A stretch of DNA of 64,000 nt, taken from positions 1 through 64,000 of the forward strand of contig JAGBQJ010000037.1 in assembly GCA_017632935.1 (NCBI GenBank), in the 5' to 3' direction. The translations under genes were made by a program, and so were the position numbers. Shown here one piece after another: positions 8,002 through 16,749 of the stretch (position 1 is the first letter of the stretch; the number at the start of each line of letters is the position of its first letter). The notes under the pieces are model-generated. The model was not told where the DNA came from, did no database searches, and was given only the letters and a program-made list of their open reading frames with translations. Source of the stretch: Bacteroidales bacterium (GTDB lineage Bacteria; Bacteroidota; Bacteroidia; Bacteroidales; F082).

Positions 8002-8943
8002 ATGAAGAAATTAGCAGTCATCGCCTTTGGCGGAAACGCCTTGTTGAGAGGCGGTCAGAAAGGAACTTACAAGGAACAGATGGAAAACGTCACCGAGACT
8101 TGCCATTCCTTGCTTCCCTTCCTCAAAAACGATTACAACCTGGTCATCGGCCACGGCAACGGCCCTCAAGTGGGCAACGTCATGCTGCAACATGAGGCTG
8201 GTCACCATCAGTTTGGTGTGCCGGGCATGCCCATCGACTTCTGTGTGGCCGAGACCCAAGGTCTCATTGGTTTCATGATTGAGATGGGACTGGGCAAGAC
8301 CTTTGCCAAGGAAGGCATCAAGCGCAACGTGGTCACTCTGGTGACGCAGGTGGTGGTCGACAAAGACGACCCGATGTTCCAAAACCCGACCAAGCCCGTT
8401 GGTCCTTATTATTCCAAGGAAGACGCCGAGAAATACGCTCAAGAGACGGGTGCCGTCTACAAGGAAGACCCCAAGGGTCGCGGCTGGCGCAAAGTGGTGG
8501 CATCGCCCAAACCGATTGCCATCCAGAATGTTGAACTCGTGAAACAGCTTGCCGAGCAGGGCAACATCGTCATCACCGTGGGCGGTGGCGGCATCCCAGT
8601 CATCGAAAAAGCTGACGGTAGCCTAGGTGGCATCGAGGCCGTCATCGACAAGGATCTTGCCTCGGCCATGACCGCCGTCAACATCGGTGCCGACGAGTTC
8701 TACATCCTCACCGATGTGCCGAAGGTCTACATCAACTTCCGCAAGGAGAACGAACAGGCTTTGGACACCATCACCGTGGCTGAGGCCAAGAAGCATCTGG
8801 CTGACGGTCAGTTCACTGAGGGCAGCATGGCTCCCAAGGTGCGTGCAGCCATCCTCTTCGTGGAAGCTACGGGTCACGAGGCTATCATCACCGAGGCTAC
8901 GCGTCTTGGCGACCCGTCTTGTGGAACGCGAATCATTGCGTAA
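8002..8943 (+). CDS. arcC: Carbamate kinase
   Basis: A 313-residue amino-acid-kinase-fold enzyme that makes ATP from carbamoyl phosphate (or the reverse). It begins with AFGGNALLRGGQKGT, then GHGNGPQVGNV and VGGGGIPVIE near residue 195, all signature blocks of the family, with the C-terminal GSMAPKV segment. Arginine deiminase and ornithine carbamoyltransferase genes are not adjacent, so it is a stand-alone copy here. A perfect hairpin follows directly. Confidence 0.95.
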   Translation: MKKLAVIAFGGNALLRGGQKGTYKEQMENVTETCHSLLPFLKNDYNLVIGHGNGPQVGNVMLQHEAGHHQFGVPGMPIDFCVAETQGLIGFMIEMGLGKTFAKEGIKRNVVTLVTQVVVDKDDPMFQNPTKPVGPYYSKEDAEKYAQETGAVYKEDPKGRGWRKVVASPKPIAIQNVELVKQLAEQGNIVITVGGGGIPVIEKADGSLGGIEAVIDKDLASAMTAVNIGADEFYILTDVPKVYINFRKENEQALDTITVAEAKKHLADGQFTEGSMAPKVRAAILFVEATGHEAIITEATRLGDPSCGTRIIA

Positions 8944-8952
8944 TCAGCAAGT

Positions 8953-9525
8953 TTAAAGGATTTGGGAAAACGCTATGCTGAATGCATAGCGTTTTCTTCT
9001 ATTAATATACGTCTCTAGTCGGTAGTCGTCGCCGTTGAGGATGTGATGCAGGTCGTCGACGAGACCCGTGCCGCGCAGCTTCACCACGGCTTCTTTCTTG
9101 GTCCAAAACTCGGTGAAGGCTTCCACGGGGTCGGCGGAGGCACGGATCCACTCGGCCTCGGCAGGATTCATCGTGCGTTTAATGAGGGCGGTGCTGCCTT
9201 GACGGAAACTCTCGATGTCGATGCCGACAGGGGAGAAGTCGACCACCACGGCAATGCCGTTTTTGCAGTGGCTGAGGTTAAAATACACGTCGGGGTAGTG
9301 AGCCAAAAAAGGCTTGCCATGTTCGTTGAAGTTCATCTCCAAATCATTGATTCCCAATGGAGTGAGCAGCTCTTTCAGCATTAACCACGACTTAAGGCAG
9401 GCAAACTGACCGAAGAGGTGCTTGTAGCGCAAGGCTTCATCGCGCCTTTTCTCATCGACCAAAGGTAACATGCGTTGTACCTCGGCTTCGGTGACTTGGG
9501 TCATATCGTCGAAAATGGAAACCAT
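8953..9525 (-). CDS. 4'-phosphopantetheinyl transferase (Sfp type)
   Basis: A 190-residue enzyme that transfers phosphopantetheine from CoA to carrier proteins. The two Mg/CoA-binding motifs are clear: VGIDIES near residue 100 and FWTKKEAVVKLRGTGL near residue 140; a central FNLSHCKNG motif precedes them. Its last codons overlap the bidirectional hairpin shared with arcC. It is divergent from the acyl-CoA synthetase; that adjacency is suggestive of lipid or polyketide metabolism but not proof. Confidence 0.9.
   Translation of the reverse strand: MVSIFDDMTQVTEAEVQRMLPLVDEKRRDEALRYKHLFGQFACLKSWLMLKELLTPLGINDLEMNFNEHGKPFLAHYPDVYFNLSHCKNGIAVVVDFSPVGIDIESFRQGSTALIKRTMNPAEAEWIRASADPVEAFTEFWTKKEAVVKLRGTGLVDDLHHILNGDDYRLETYINRRKRYAFSIAFSQIL
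8967..8995. terminator. Bidirectional terminator hairpin inside the PPTase 3' coding end
   Basis: AAAACGCTATGC (8967-8978) and GCATAGCGTTTT (8984-8995) form a perfect 12-bp stem with a TGAAT loop between converging arcC and the phosphopantetheinyl transferase. Confidence 0.85.
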
Positions 9526-9535
9526 AATAGTGCCG

Positions 9536-9543
9536 CAAAATTA
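9536..9543 (-). promoter_or_regulatory. -7 promoter box of the phosphopantetheinyl transferase
   Basis: TAATTTTG on the minus strand, 10 bases before the start codon at 9525, implying a very short leader. Confidence 0.6.
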
Positions 9544-9651
9544 CGAAATTCGTTTAACAAGGGGAAAATGTTTTCGTTGATGAAATCACCATTTTTGTAC
9601 GAAAAAAAGTGTCTCGTTTAGAGAAAAAGAACAATCGTATGGATTTAGTTT

Positions 9652-9659
9652 TATTTTTG
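9652..9659 (+). promoter_or_regulatory. -7 promoter box of the acyl-CoA synthetase
   Basis: TATTTTTG, 11 bases before the start codon at 9671. Confidence 0.65.
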
Positions 9660-9670
9660 CATCAATTATT

Positions 9671-11500
9671 ATGGATATGGAGAATTCCGAATTAATAGGG
9701 AAAACCGTTCAGGCCTATCCCGACATACCATCCCGCACATTCGACCTGCTGCCTCGATTTGTGGAGAAATATGGCAAGAAAAAGACCATGTTTGCCTGCA
9801 AGGTGGATGGGGAATGGAAGAAGTACATCAGCCGTGATTTTGTGAAGATGACGGATACCATCAGCCAGGGACTGATGGGCTTGGGCGTAACCAAAGGCGA
9901 CCGTGTCGCGGTGATTTCGAACAACTGTCCGCAATGGAACATGGTGGACTTCGCCGTGCAGCAGATTGGGGCTATCCTGGTGCCCATCTATCCCACGGTG
10001 CGCCAAAGTGACTTCGAGCATATCCTCAAGCATGCCGAGCCTAAGATTGTCTTCGTGGAAGGCTCCCTTCTGCATAATAAAATCAAGGACATCCTCAATA
10101 CGATGCCCGTACGTCCCAAGGAGTTTGCCTTCAATCCGGTGGTGGGCCTGATGACCTTACGCGGCCTCATGGTCTCGGTCAAAATTGACAAGAAGAGCAT
10201 GGCTGCCTTACATACCGCTAAATACGCCGTCGATCCTGAGGATGTGGCCACCATCATCTACACTTCGGGTACGTTGGGCACGCCGAAAGGTGTCATGCTG
10301 ACCCACCACAACCTGATGAGCTGTGTGGCATATTATGGCCCGCATTATCCTGTGCCGAGCTCGCACAAGGTGGTGAGTTTCCTGCCGCTGTCGCATATCT
10401 ATGAGCGTTCGGTGCTTTACACCCACCTATATTTGGGCAACTCCACCTATTATGTGGAGAACTTCGGTACCATTATGCGTGACATCGCCGACATCAAGCC
10501 GGAGCACTTCACCACTGTGCCTCGCGTCATCGAGAAGGTGTATAACGGCATCATCCGCAAGGGCGACAAACTGAAAGGCATGAAGAAGCGTATCTTCCTG
10601 TGGGCGTTTAAGTTGGCCGAAAGATATGACGAGACGGGCAGAAAGAACGGAAGGACTTACAGATTCAAGCTTTATATTGCCAATAGGTTGGTATTCAAGG
10701 ATGTACGTAAGGCTTTCGGTGGACGTTTGGAGTTCATCATCTCGGGTGGCGCCAGCCTGCAACCCCGTTTGGTGCGTTTGTTCGCCGCCATGAACATCCC
10801 CATCATCGAAGGTTATGGCCTGACAGAGACTTCACCCGTGATATGCACTAACAGCCTTGCTTTGAAGATTATCAAAGCGGGAACGGTGGGTGTGCCTTGC
10901 GGGAGTGTGCGCTTCAAGATAGACCCTGAGTCGGGCGAGATTCTCGTGAAAGGCTCGGCGGTGATGAAGGGCTACTACAAGGACGAGGAGCAGACCAAGA
11001 TCGCCATTGACGAGGAAGGCTATTTCCACACGGGCGACATCGGTGAGTTTGACGAACACGGATTGCTGAAGATCACGGGCCGCAAGAAGGAAATCTTCAA
11101 GGACTCGATGGGCAAGTACATCTCTCCAGCCTTGATTGAAAACCGCTTCGCCGAATCGCCGTTTATCAACAGCATAATGGTGGTGGGCGAGAATCAGAAG
11201 TTCGCTGCAGCCCTTATCGTGCCTAACTTCGAGCATCTCAAGACCTGGTGCGAGGAAAACCACATCACCTATACCACCAATGCCGAGATGGTGAAAAACA
11301 AGGCCGTCAATGAACGTTTCCGCAAGGAGGTGGACAGCTATAACAAGTTCTTCGGCGATTTCGAGAAGGTGAAACGCTTCGAATTGGTCGACCGCGAATG
11401 GACTATTGAAGCGGGCGAGGTGACGCCCAGCCTTAAAATCCGCCGCAAAATTATCGCCGAGCATTTCCAGGACCTGATTGACAGGATGTTCGCGGAATAA
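9671..11500 (+). CDS. Long-chain fatty-acid-CoA ligase (AMP-forming)
   Basis: A 609-residue ANL-superfamily adenylating enzyme activating fatty acids to acyl-CoA. Motif A3 reads YTSGTLGTPKGVML (Leu replaces the usual second Thr), A5 reads EGYGLTETSP near residue 378, and A8 has FHTGDIGEFDEHGLLKITGRKKE. Length and the long insert before A5 match eukaryotic-type long-chain ligases common in Bacteroidota. It is a single-gene unit; the stop is followed by repeat DNA. Confidence 0.93.
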   Translation: MDMENSELIGKTVQAYPDIPSRTFDLLPRFVEKYGKKKTMFACKVDGEWKKYISRDFVKMTDTISQGLMGLGVTKGDRVAVISNNCPQWNMVDFAVQQIGAILVPIYPTVRQSDFEHILKHAEPKIVFVEGSLLHNKIKDILNTMPVRPKEFAFNPVVGLMTLRGLMVSVKIDKKSMAALHTAKYAVDPEDVATIIYTSGTLGTPKGVMLTHHNLMSCVAYYGPHYPVPSSHKVVSFLPLSHIYERSVLYTHLYLGNSTYYVENFGTIMRDIADIKPEHFTTVPRVIEKVYNGIIRKGDKLKGMKKRIFLWAFKLAERYDETGRKNGRTYRFKLYIANRLVFKDVRKAFGGRLEFIISGGASLQPRLVRLFAAMNIPIIEGYGLTETSPVICTNSLALKIIKAGTVGVPCGSVRFKIDPESGEILVKGSAVMKGYYKDEEQTKIAIDEEGYFHTGDIGEFDEHGLLKITGRKKEIFKDSMGKYISPALIENRFAESPFINSIMVVGENQKFAAALIVPNFEHLKTWCEENHITYTTNAEMVKNKAVNERFRKEVDSYNKFFGDFEKVKRFELVDREWTIEAGEVTPSLKIRRKIIAEHFQDLIDRMFAE

Positions 11501-11517
11501 GGAGAAGTTTATGCTAG

Positions 11518-11569
11518 CAGCCATGTCATTCCTACGTAGGCTTGTGCGATGGCTTGGAATCTATGGCTG
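11518..11569. repeat. Dispersed palindrome-ended repeat, copy A
   Basis: Begins CAGCCAT and ends ATGGCTG, with internal GTCATTCCTACG and TGTGCGATGGC. Related to copies at 11658-11708 and inside topB at 29279-29333. Confidence 0.7.
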
Positions 11570-11599
11570 TGGTTAAGCAAAGGCCAATCCGCATATTAT

Positions 11600-11660
11600 A
11601 AAAACCCGACATTGCATATCGGGTGTGTTAGTGTAGCCTCTTCGGGACTTCGTCTAACAG
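11600..11660. other. Non-coding stretch between repeat copies, with two small hairpins
   Basis: CCCGA...TCGGG and TGTTAG...CTAACA can each fold back locally. No gene is credible from 11501 to about 11772; the stretch consists of repeat copies A and B and these hairpins, directly abutting the truncated helicase. Confidence 0.5.
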
Positions 11661-11708
11661 CCATGTCATCCCTACGAGGGCATGTGCGGTGGCGGGCATC
11701 TATGGCTG
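11658..11708. repeat. Dispersed palindrome-ended repeat, copy B
   Basis: CAGCCAT (11658-11664) and ATGGCTG (11702-11708) bracket GTCATCCCTACGAGGGCATG and GTGCGGTGGCGGGCATCT; direct orientation relative to copy A. Confidence 0.75.
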
Positions 11709-11781
11709 CGGCATTGGCTGTGTTTTTTACGCCAAATACGAGTGGTTTATGAGAAAAAATGTATTTTTGTAATTCATTTAT

Positions 11782-13410
11782 ACTCCTTCGGCGTTCATCC
11801 TGCCAAGCAAGAAAGACAAATATGGCATTGACACCGAGGACGAGTTGGATGTCGAAACAGGGGCGCACCGCCTTTCCATTGAAGACCGTGAGTTGGGTAT
11901 CCGTCGCCTGATGGGTATCAATATGCTGAAACGTCTCGAGAGTTCGGTGAACTCGTTCCGCCTGACCATTAGCCGAATCCAGCAGCTCATTGCCAATATG
12001 ATTGAAAAGATTGACTCGCGGACGGAGGAGGAATATGTTGAAGAATTTGATTTCGACGACCTTGACATTGAGGATGAAGGCGACACCATCATTGGCAACA
12101 AGAAAAACAAGATCGACCTGCGGGATATTGACACCATTTCGTGGAGAAGATACCTGGTCGCAGACAAAGAACGTTTCGATTTGTTGCTTCTGATGCTGAA
12201 AGATATTAGCCCTGAACACGACAGCAAGTTGCAGCAACTTGTTTGTGATTTGAGGGAGAAGTTTGCCCATCCCATCAATGGCTCAAACAAGAAAGTGCTC
12301 ATTTTCACCGCTTTCGCTGACACTGCCGATTATCTTTACAAGAATCTGGCTCCGTTGATTTTGGAGAAATCAGGGCTCCATTCAGCGATGGTGTCGGGCA
12401 CGATTGAGGCGAAAAGCACTGTCAAGCTGAAACAAAAGATGGACTTCAACACGGTGTTGACCTTGTTCTCGCCTGTGTCGAAGGAAAAGGATGTTTTGTT
12501 CCCTGGTTTGAAGGATGAGGTTGATGTGCTGATTGCAACAGATTGCATCTCGGAAGGCCAAAACCTGCAAGACTGCGACTACCTAATCAATTACGACATC
12601 CATTGGAATCCCGTTCGTATCATCCAGCGGTTTGGGCGTATCGACCGTATTGGCAGTAAAAACGAGGTGATTCAGCTGGTGAACTATTGGCCCGACATGG
12701 AGCTTGACGATTACATCGACCTGAAAGGCCGCGTGGAGTCGAGGATGAAGATTTCGGTGCTGACCAGCACGGGCGACGACAATCCTTTGTCGGTGGAAGA
12801 AAAAGGCGATTTGGAGTACCGTCGCCAACAGCTCAAACGCTTGCAGGAGGAAGTGGTTGACCTTGAGGACATGAACACGGGCATCAGCATCATGGACTTG
12901 GGGCTGAATGAGTTCCGCCTCGATTTGTTGGATTACATGCACGAAGGCCACGACATTGAGCATACACCCTACGGGATGCACGCTGTGGTGATAGGCGGTG
13001 AAGGTATGCCACCTGGGGTGATTTATGTGCTGCGGAACCGTTCGCAGGGTGTTAACATTGACCATAAGAACCAACTGCACCCGTTCTATTTGGTGTATGT
13101 GGACGATGACGGTGGCGTAGTGGTGAACCATCTTTCACCCAAGACATTGCTTGATGATTTCAGGTTGTTATGCAAAGGCAAAGCGAAGCACGACAAATCA
13201 CTTTGTGCCGCTTTCAACAAGGAGACCAAGGACGGTAAGAATATGAAGCATTATTCTGAATTGCTGGGCAAGGCCATCCAGTCCATCATCAACGTGAAGG
13301 AGAAGAGCGATTTGGATTGTTTCCTCGAAGGGGTTCAAACGGAACTTTTCACCAAGGAAATCAAAGGGCTGGATGACTTTGAACTGATGGACTTTTTAAT
13401 CGTGAGATAA
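11782..13410 (+). pseudogene. SNF2-type helicase, N-terminal half missing
   Basis: The open frame begins after a stop at 11770-11772 and reads TPSAFILPSKKDKYGIDTED before the first possible start (TTG at 11845). What remains is the C-terminal RecA domain and tail: KVLIFTAFADTADYLYKNL, LIATDCISEGQNLQDCDYLINYDIHWNP and QRFGRIDRIGS, i.e. helicase motifs IV, V and VI with the arginine fingers. Motifs I (Walker A) and II (DEAD/H box) are absent, so the product cannot hydrolyse ATP unless complemented. The next gene overlaps by one base. In related loci a full-length helicase of this kind precedes DUF4391 and a type III modification-restriction pair. Confidence 0.8.
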
Positions 13411-14012
13411 TGTTTGCCCTGCCTGCCACAACGGAAATCAAGAAGTCGCTGCCGAAGAAGGCCATCTACGAGAAATTCGGCTTGAAATCGGCGCAGCGCG
13501 ATGCTTTTGATGCCGACATCAGCCGTATCGACATCGTGAATGTGATCTCGCCCTCCACCGTGCCTGGCTTGAAGGAAGGGGACCGGGTGAAAGAATTCTA
13601 TGTTTTGCTCGTCACGCTGAAACGCCAGCACTATGACGAGAAAAACATCCTGCTTTTGACCAAGTTGATTAAACAGAACATGATTTTCGCCTTGGCATAC
13701 AACGACATGGTGCGTTTTGCTGTTGTCCACGAAAAGCTCTTTGCTATGGATTGGGAACTATTGGACGATGCCGCATTGCCCCTAATGGGGCTTGACTTGG
13801 ACAAGGTGTGGGAGAATCTGGTAACGACCATTGGCAGTTTCGAGGTGATGGAAGGCGTGACCATGGAAGAACAGATTGCCATTGACGGCGAGAAGCTGAA
13901 GAAGATAAAGGCCATCGAAAGCCTCGAAAAGAAATTGAGAGTGGAGAAGCAGCCGAGGAAAAAGTATGAGTTGTATCAACAATTATGCGAGTTGAAGGAA
14001 CGATTGGAATAA
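13410..14012 (+). CDS. DUF4391 domain protein
   Basis: A 200-residue protein beginning FALPATTEIKKSLPKKAIYEKFGL, the recognisable start of the DUF4391 family, and ending in a charged coiled coil (LEKKLRVEKQPRKKYELYQQ). It overlaps the helicase stop by one base, so it is translationally coupled to it. Family members occur next to SNF2 helicases and DNA methylases in restriction loci; biochemical function is not established. A strong hairpin follows at 14121. Confidence 0.85.
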   Translation: MFALPATTEIKKSLPKKAIYEKFGLKSAQRDAFDADISRIDIVNVISPSTVPGLKEGDRVKEFYVLLVTLKRQHYDEKNILLLTKLIKQNMIFALAYNDMVRFAVVHEKLFAMDWELLDDAALPLMGLDLDKVWENLVTTIGSFEVMEGVTMEEQIAIDGEKLKKIKAIESLEKKLRVEKQPRKKYELYQQLCELKERLE

Positions 14013-14120
14013 CCCCTGTTCCTTTCAATAAACGTATCAATTTGTTACGTTTATTCGCGTAGTATTCGTGTTTTTACCCGATTTTATTTGATAAATGTAA
14101 AAAATCCGACATTTTACCCG

Positions 14121-14149
14121 AAGAGGGTGACCGGTTCGGTCACCCTCTT
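14121..14149 (+). terminator. Strong hairpin downstream of DUF4391
   Basis: AAGAGGGTGACC (14121-14132) pairs perfectly with GGTCACCCTCTT (14138-14149) around a GGTTC loop. No long T-run follows, so it may be a terminator or a transcript-stabilising hairpin. The rest of 14013-14278 shows no gene; a GC-rich CCGCTTCGGCCG patch is at 14229-14246. Confidence 0.65.
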
Positions 14150-14278
14150 GTCACGACTAAACAGTTGTTTTAAAAGTACAAAATGTTCATGCGTTGATTT
14201 TGGTGAATAAGTAGTGCGATCTCCAGGCCGGACCGCTTCGGCCGCTCGATTCTGACGGGATGAGCTGCCCGAAACAGC

Positions 14279-14560
14279 TTACAGATTGCTAGGCACAGGC
14301 ACTAGATCCCAGTAAACATCAAACTCATCGGTTCTTCCGTTACATGAACGACAAAGCGGAGTGACGTACCAAGACTTGTCGGTGCTATTTGCTTTCTGTA
14401 CGTGAGCTCCGACCAGATCTTTGTTGTCGCAGCCAGAAGCGCCACAAACATTTACTCTTTTTCCAGTCTTGTCCTCCCAGTATTCTAGCCAAGAGGAGTA
14501 CCCTTTTGGAGCAGAATACCTACCAGAGCCGTTCACATTTTTTACTTTTGTCCAAGACAT
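14279..14560 (-). CDS. Small HNH/zinc-finger-like protein
   Basis: A 93-residue protein with four Cys and one central His in an HNH-like layout: C39GASGC44, GAH53V, and TPLC70RSC73N. This ordering (CxxxxC, GAHV, CxxCN) resembles compact HNH nuclease folds in which the His acts at the catalytic site and the Cys residues bind Zn. It is transcribed away from the RloA/RloB operon across an AT-rich 300-base region. Nuclease activity is an inference; no restriction partner is evident. Confidence 0.6.
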   Translation of the reverse strand: MSWTKVKNVNGSGRYSAPKGYSSWLEYWEDKTGKRVNVCGASGCDNKDLVGAHVQKANSTDKSWYVTPLCRSCNGRTDEFDVYWDLVPVPSNL

Positions 14561-14688
14561 AATAAGAAATGCTAAATGGTTAAACGTCCTATTCCCTGAT
14601 AGTTCAGCTTCAGCCCGGTTGCTTTATACAGGTGTTGAAGTATCCTGTCGAGGAAAACCTGTCAAGTTGCGTGCCATTACATTATTTC

Positions 14689-14784
14689 TGTCAAATTCGC
14701 ATATAAATATGACATATTTTCATTTTTATATGTTAATTTGACAAAATTATTGCATAAATATGAAATAAAATGTAAAAATATGCG
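14689..14784. promoter_or_regulatory. AT-rich divergent control region with inverted repeats
   Basis: TGTCAAATT (14689-14697) with AATTTGACA (14735-14743), and CGCATA (14698-14703) with TATGCG (14779-14784), interleave ahead of the AbiL-like operon. They could be operators; no regulator gene is adjacent. No gene is seen in 14561-14865. Confidence 0.4.
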
Positions 14785-14814
14785 ATTTTATTTGGCGATT
14801 TGGATACAAAAGTG

Positions 14815-14822
14815 TATTTTTG
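14815..14822 (+). promoter_or_regulatory. -7 promoter box of the AbiL-like operon
   Basis: TATTTTTG lies downstream of the longest possible start (14800), so it sets the translation start at the ATG at 14866. Confidence 0.7.
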
Positions 14823-14865
14823 CGGTGTTAATAAGCCAATCTTGGCGATAAACACAGTTAATGTT

Positions 14866-16155
14866 ATGATACAAGAGCTTAAAATAAAGAACTTTATGTC
14901 GTTTAGGGATGAGGTGACACTCAGTTTCGAAGCGACAAAAGACAAGACGTTTGAAGATAGTCATATTGTTGAGGTGGCTCCCGGGGTTCGTTTGCTCCGT
15001 TTTGCCATGGTATATGGAGCCAATGCCTCAGGTAAGACAAACCTGCTGTTTTCGTTGGTGTTTTTGCATGATTTTGTGTTTTACAAGCCGGATGACATTG
15101 AAGAGGAAACCGGCTCGGAACCTTTCCGCCTTGATGCAGCAACTCCGAATGAACCAACAGAGTTTAGTATTAAATTCTATGTTGATGACGTTAGGTATTG
15201 GTATGAATTGAAACTTGACCAACAAAAAGTGCTTTTGGAGCGCTTGTATTATTATAATTCGGTTCAACCTACAAAGTTATTCGAACGTACATGGAGAGAT
15301 GGTGAGTCTGTTCTTGATTTCAATTCAACAGTTGTGAAGATTAGTCAAGCGGCTAAAGAGGAGCTGTCATTGAAGTGCCTTCCCAATATGTCATTTTTTG
15401 CGGCTCGTAAACAGGTGAATGTGGCTATGAAAGAAATAGACGCGGCAAGGGAATGGTTCAGAAATGGGATTCTTCCTATGGTGAAACCGCAAACAAGAAT
15501 GTTTGAATATGCAAGCGAAAAGATGCTTGAAAACAGCGTTTTAAAAGAATATCTGCTCGATTTCATTCACAGGGCGGATTTCAACATCTCTGATGTTAAG
15601 ACGGATGTGATTAAGCAACCTATTCCACAAAAGGTGCTTAACCTAATGTTGCAAGATGATGGTGCGCCGAATGAGGTTAAGGAAAGGTTGACAAAAGATA
15701 AAGCGTTCGATGAGATTCGAACGACTTTTGTCCACAAGGTTCATAACAGCCGTGGCGAAGAGAGTTATGTCCTTCCTGATGAGTATCAATCGGATGGCAC
15801 TAAGCGTACTATTGGTGTCGAAGCGGCTATTTTTGAAGCAGTACGTAAACAAGCCATGCTTTTCATAGACGAAATTGAAGCCTCATTGCATCCCGATTTG
15901 GTCGAGTTTGTAATAGAACAGTTCCTTTCGCAGCGCAATAGGGCGCAATTGCTTGTCACAACTCATTATGACCCCTTGTTAAATACAGTAGGAGATGACC
16001 TCATTCGCAAGGATTCTGTCTGGTTTACGGAAAAAGATGAAACGGGAAACACCGACCTTTATTCATTGGTGGAATTCAAGGGATTGAATAGAATCTCATC
16101 GTTGCAAAAGGCTTATCGCAATGGAGTCTTTGGGGCATTGCCGAACATTAAATAA
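14866..16155 (+). CDS. RloA/AbiLi-like AAA ATPase (phage abortive-infection family)
   Basis: A 429-residue SMC/RecF-like ATPase. It opens MIQELKIKNFMSFRDEVTLS, typical of this family, with Walker A GANASGKT at residues 51-58, a long coiled insert, Walker B MLFIDEIEASLHPD and a switch-type TTHYD. The start at 14866 is chosen because the promoter box is at 14815. The RloB-like gene follows after nine bases. Homologues paired with RloB are annotated as AbiL-type phage defence; the ATPase is thought to sense infection and license its partner, which is an inference here. Confidence 0.85.
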   Translation: MIQELKIKNFMSFRDEVTLSFEATKDKTFEDSHIVEVAPGVRLLRFAMVYGANASGKTNLLFSLVFLHDFVFYKPDDIEEETGSEPFRLDAATPNEPTEFSIKFYVDDVRYWYELKLDQQKVLLERLYYYNSVQPTKLFERTWRDGESVLDFNSTVVKISQAAKEELSLKCLPNMSFFAARKQVNVAMKEIDAAREWFRNGILPMVKPQTRMFEYASEKMLENSVLKEYLLDFIHRADFNISDVKTDVIKQPIPQKVLNLMLQDDGAPNEVKERLTKDKAFDEIRTTFVHKVHNSRGEESYVLPDEYQSDGTKRTIGVEAAIFEAVRKQAMLFIDEIEASLHPDLVEFVIEQFLSQRNRAQLLVTTHYDPLLNTVGDDLIRKDSVWFTEKDETGNTDLYSLVEFKGLNRISSLQKAYRNGVFGALPNIK

Positions 16156-16164
16156 ACCATTCCC

Positions 16165-16746
16165 ATGGCGAGAAAAGCATCCATAAGAATAAAGAAAAGC
16201 CCGATACCTACCCTTATTGGTGCGGGTATTACCGAGCAATGGTATTTCAAGCATTTGAAAACGCTGAAGGATTACCGCGTAAAGATACGCCCTCGCTTTT
16301 TTGGAACGGAAACGGCCAATGGCATAGCGAAAAGGATTGAAGAAGTGCTTCAGAATGATGGCTTTGCCATTTGTGTATTTGATGCCGATGTGTCAACGTG
16401 GAATGAATTGGAACTTAAAAAATGGAATGCCCTCCGGCGAAAGTATAAGGACAATCCATCGGTGTTGCTTTGTGATTCGCTTCCGTCAATAGAGTATTGG
16501 TTTTTGTTGCATTACGAAAACACGAATCGCTTTTTTGGCACTTCTCGTGCTGTTGGTGAAGAACTGAAAAAGTTCATTTCGCAATATGATAAGACTGAGC
16601 AATTCCTTCAAAACCCAAAGTGGGTGGCAGATATGATTGGGGAAGGCCGTATGGAAGAAGCATGCAATAGGGCAGAAATGTTTGGGGTTGAAGGTGAGTC
16701 ATATACGAATGTTTATAAGGCGGTCAAGTTAATGGGAAATAAATAA
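16165..16746 (+). CDS. RloB/AbiLii-like protein
   Basis: A 193-residue RloB-family protein, probable effector partner of the upstream ATPase. Visible hallmarks are GAGITEQWYFKHLK with Glu24, an acidic cluster CVFDADVS near residue 75, and LPSIEYWFLLHYEN around residue 112. The layout resembles TOPRIM-like nucleases (Glu near the N terminus, DxD later), so a nuclease role is plausible but not shown. Three bases separate its stop from the next gene. Confidence 0.85.
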   Translation: MARKASIRIKKSPIPTLIGAGITEQWYFKHLKTLKDYRVKIRPRFFGTETANGIAKRIEEVLQNDGFAICVFDADVSTWNELELKKWNALRRKYKDNPSVLLCDSLPSIEYWFLLHYENTNRFFGTSRAVGEELKKFISQYDKTEQFLQNPKWVADMIGEGRMEEACNRAEMFGVEGESYTNVYKAVKLMGNK

Positions 16747-16749
16747 GAC

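Noticed and set aside
11549-11752. A 67-residue open frame over the repeat copies
   Set aside because: It consists of repeat DNA and carries no start context or domain.
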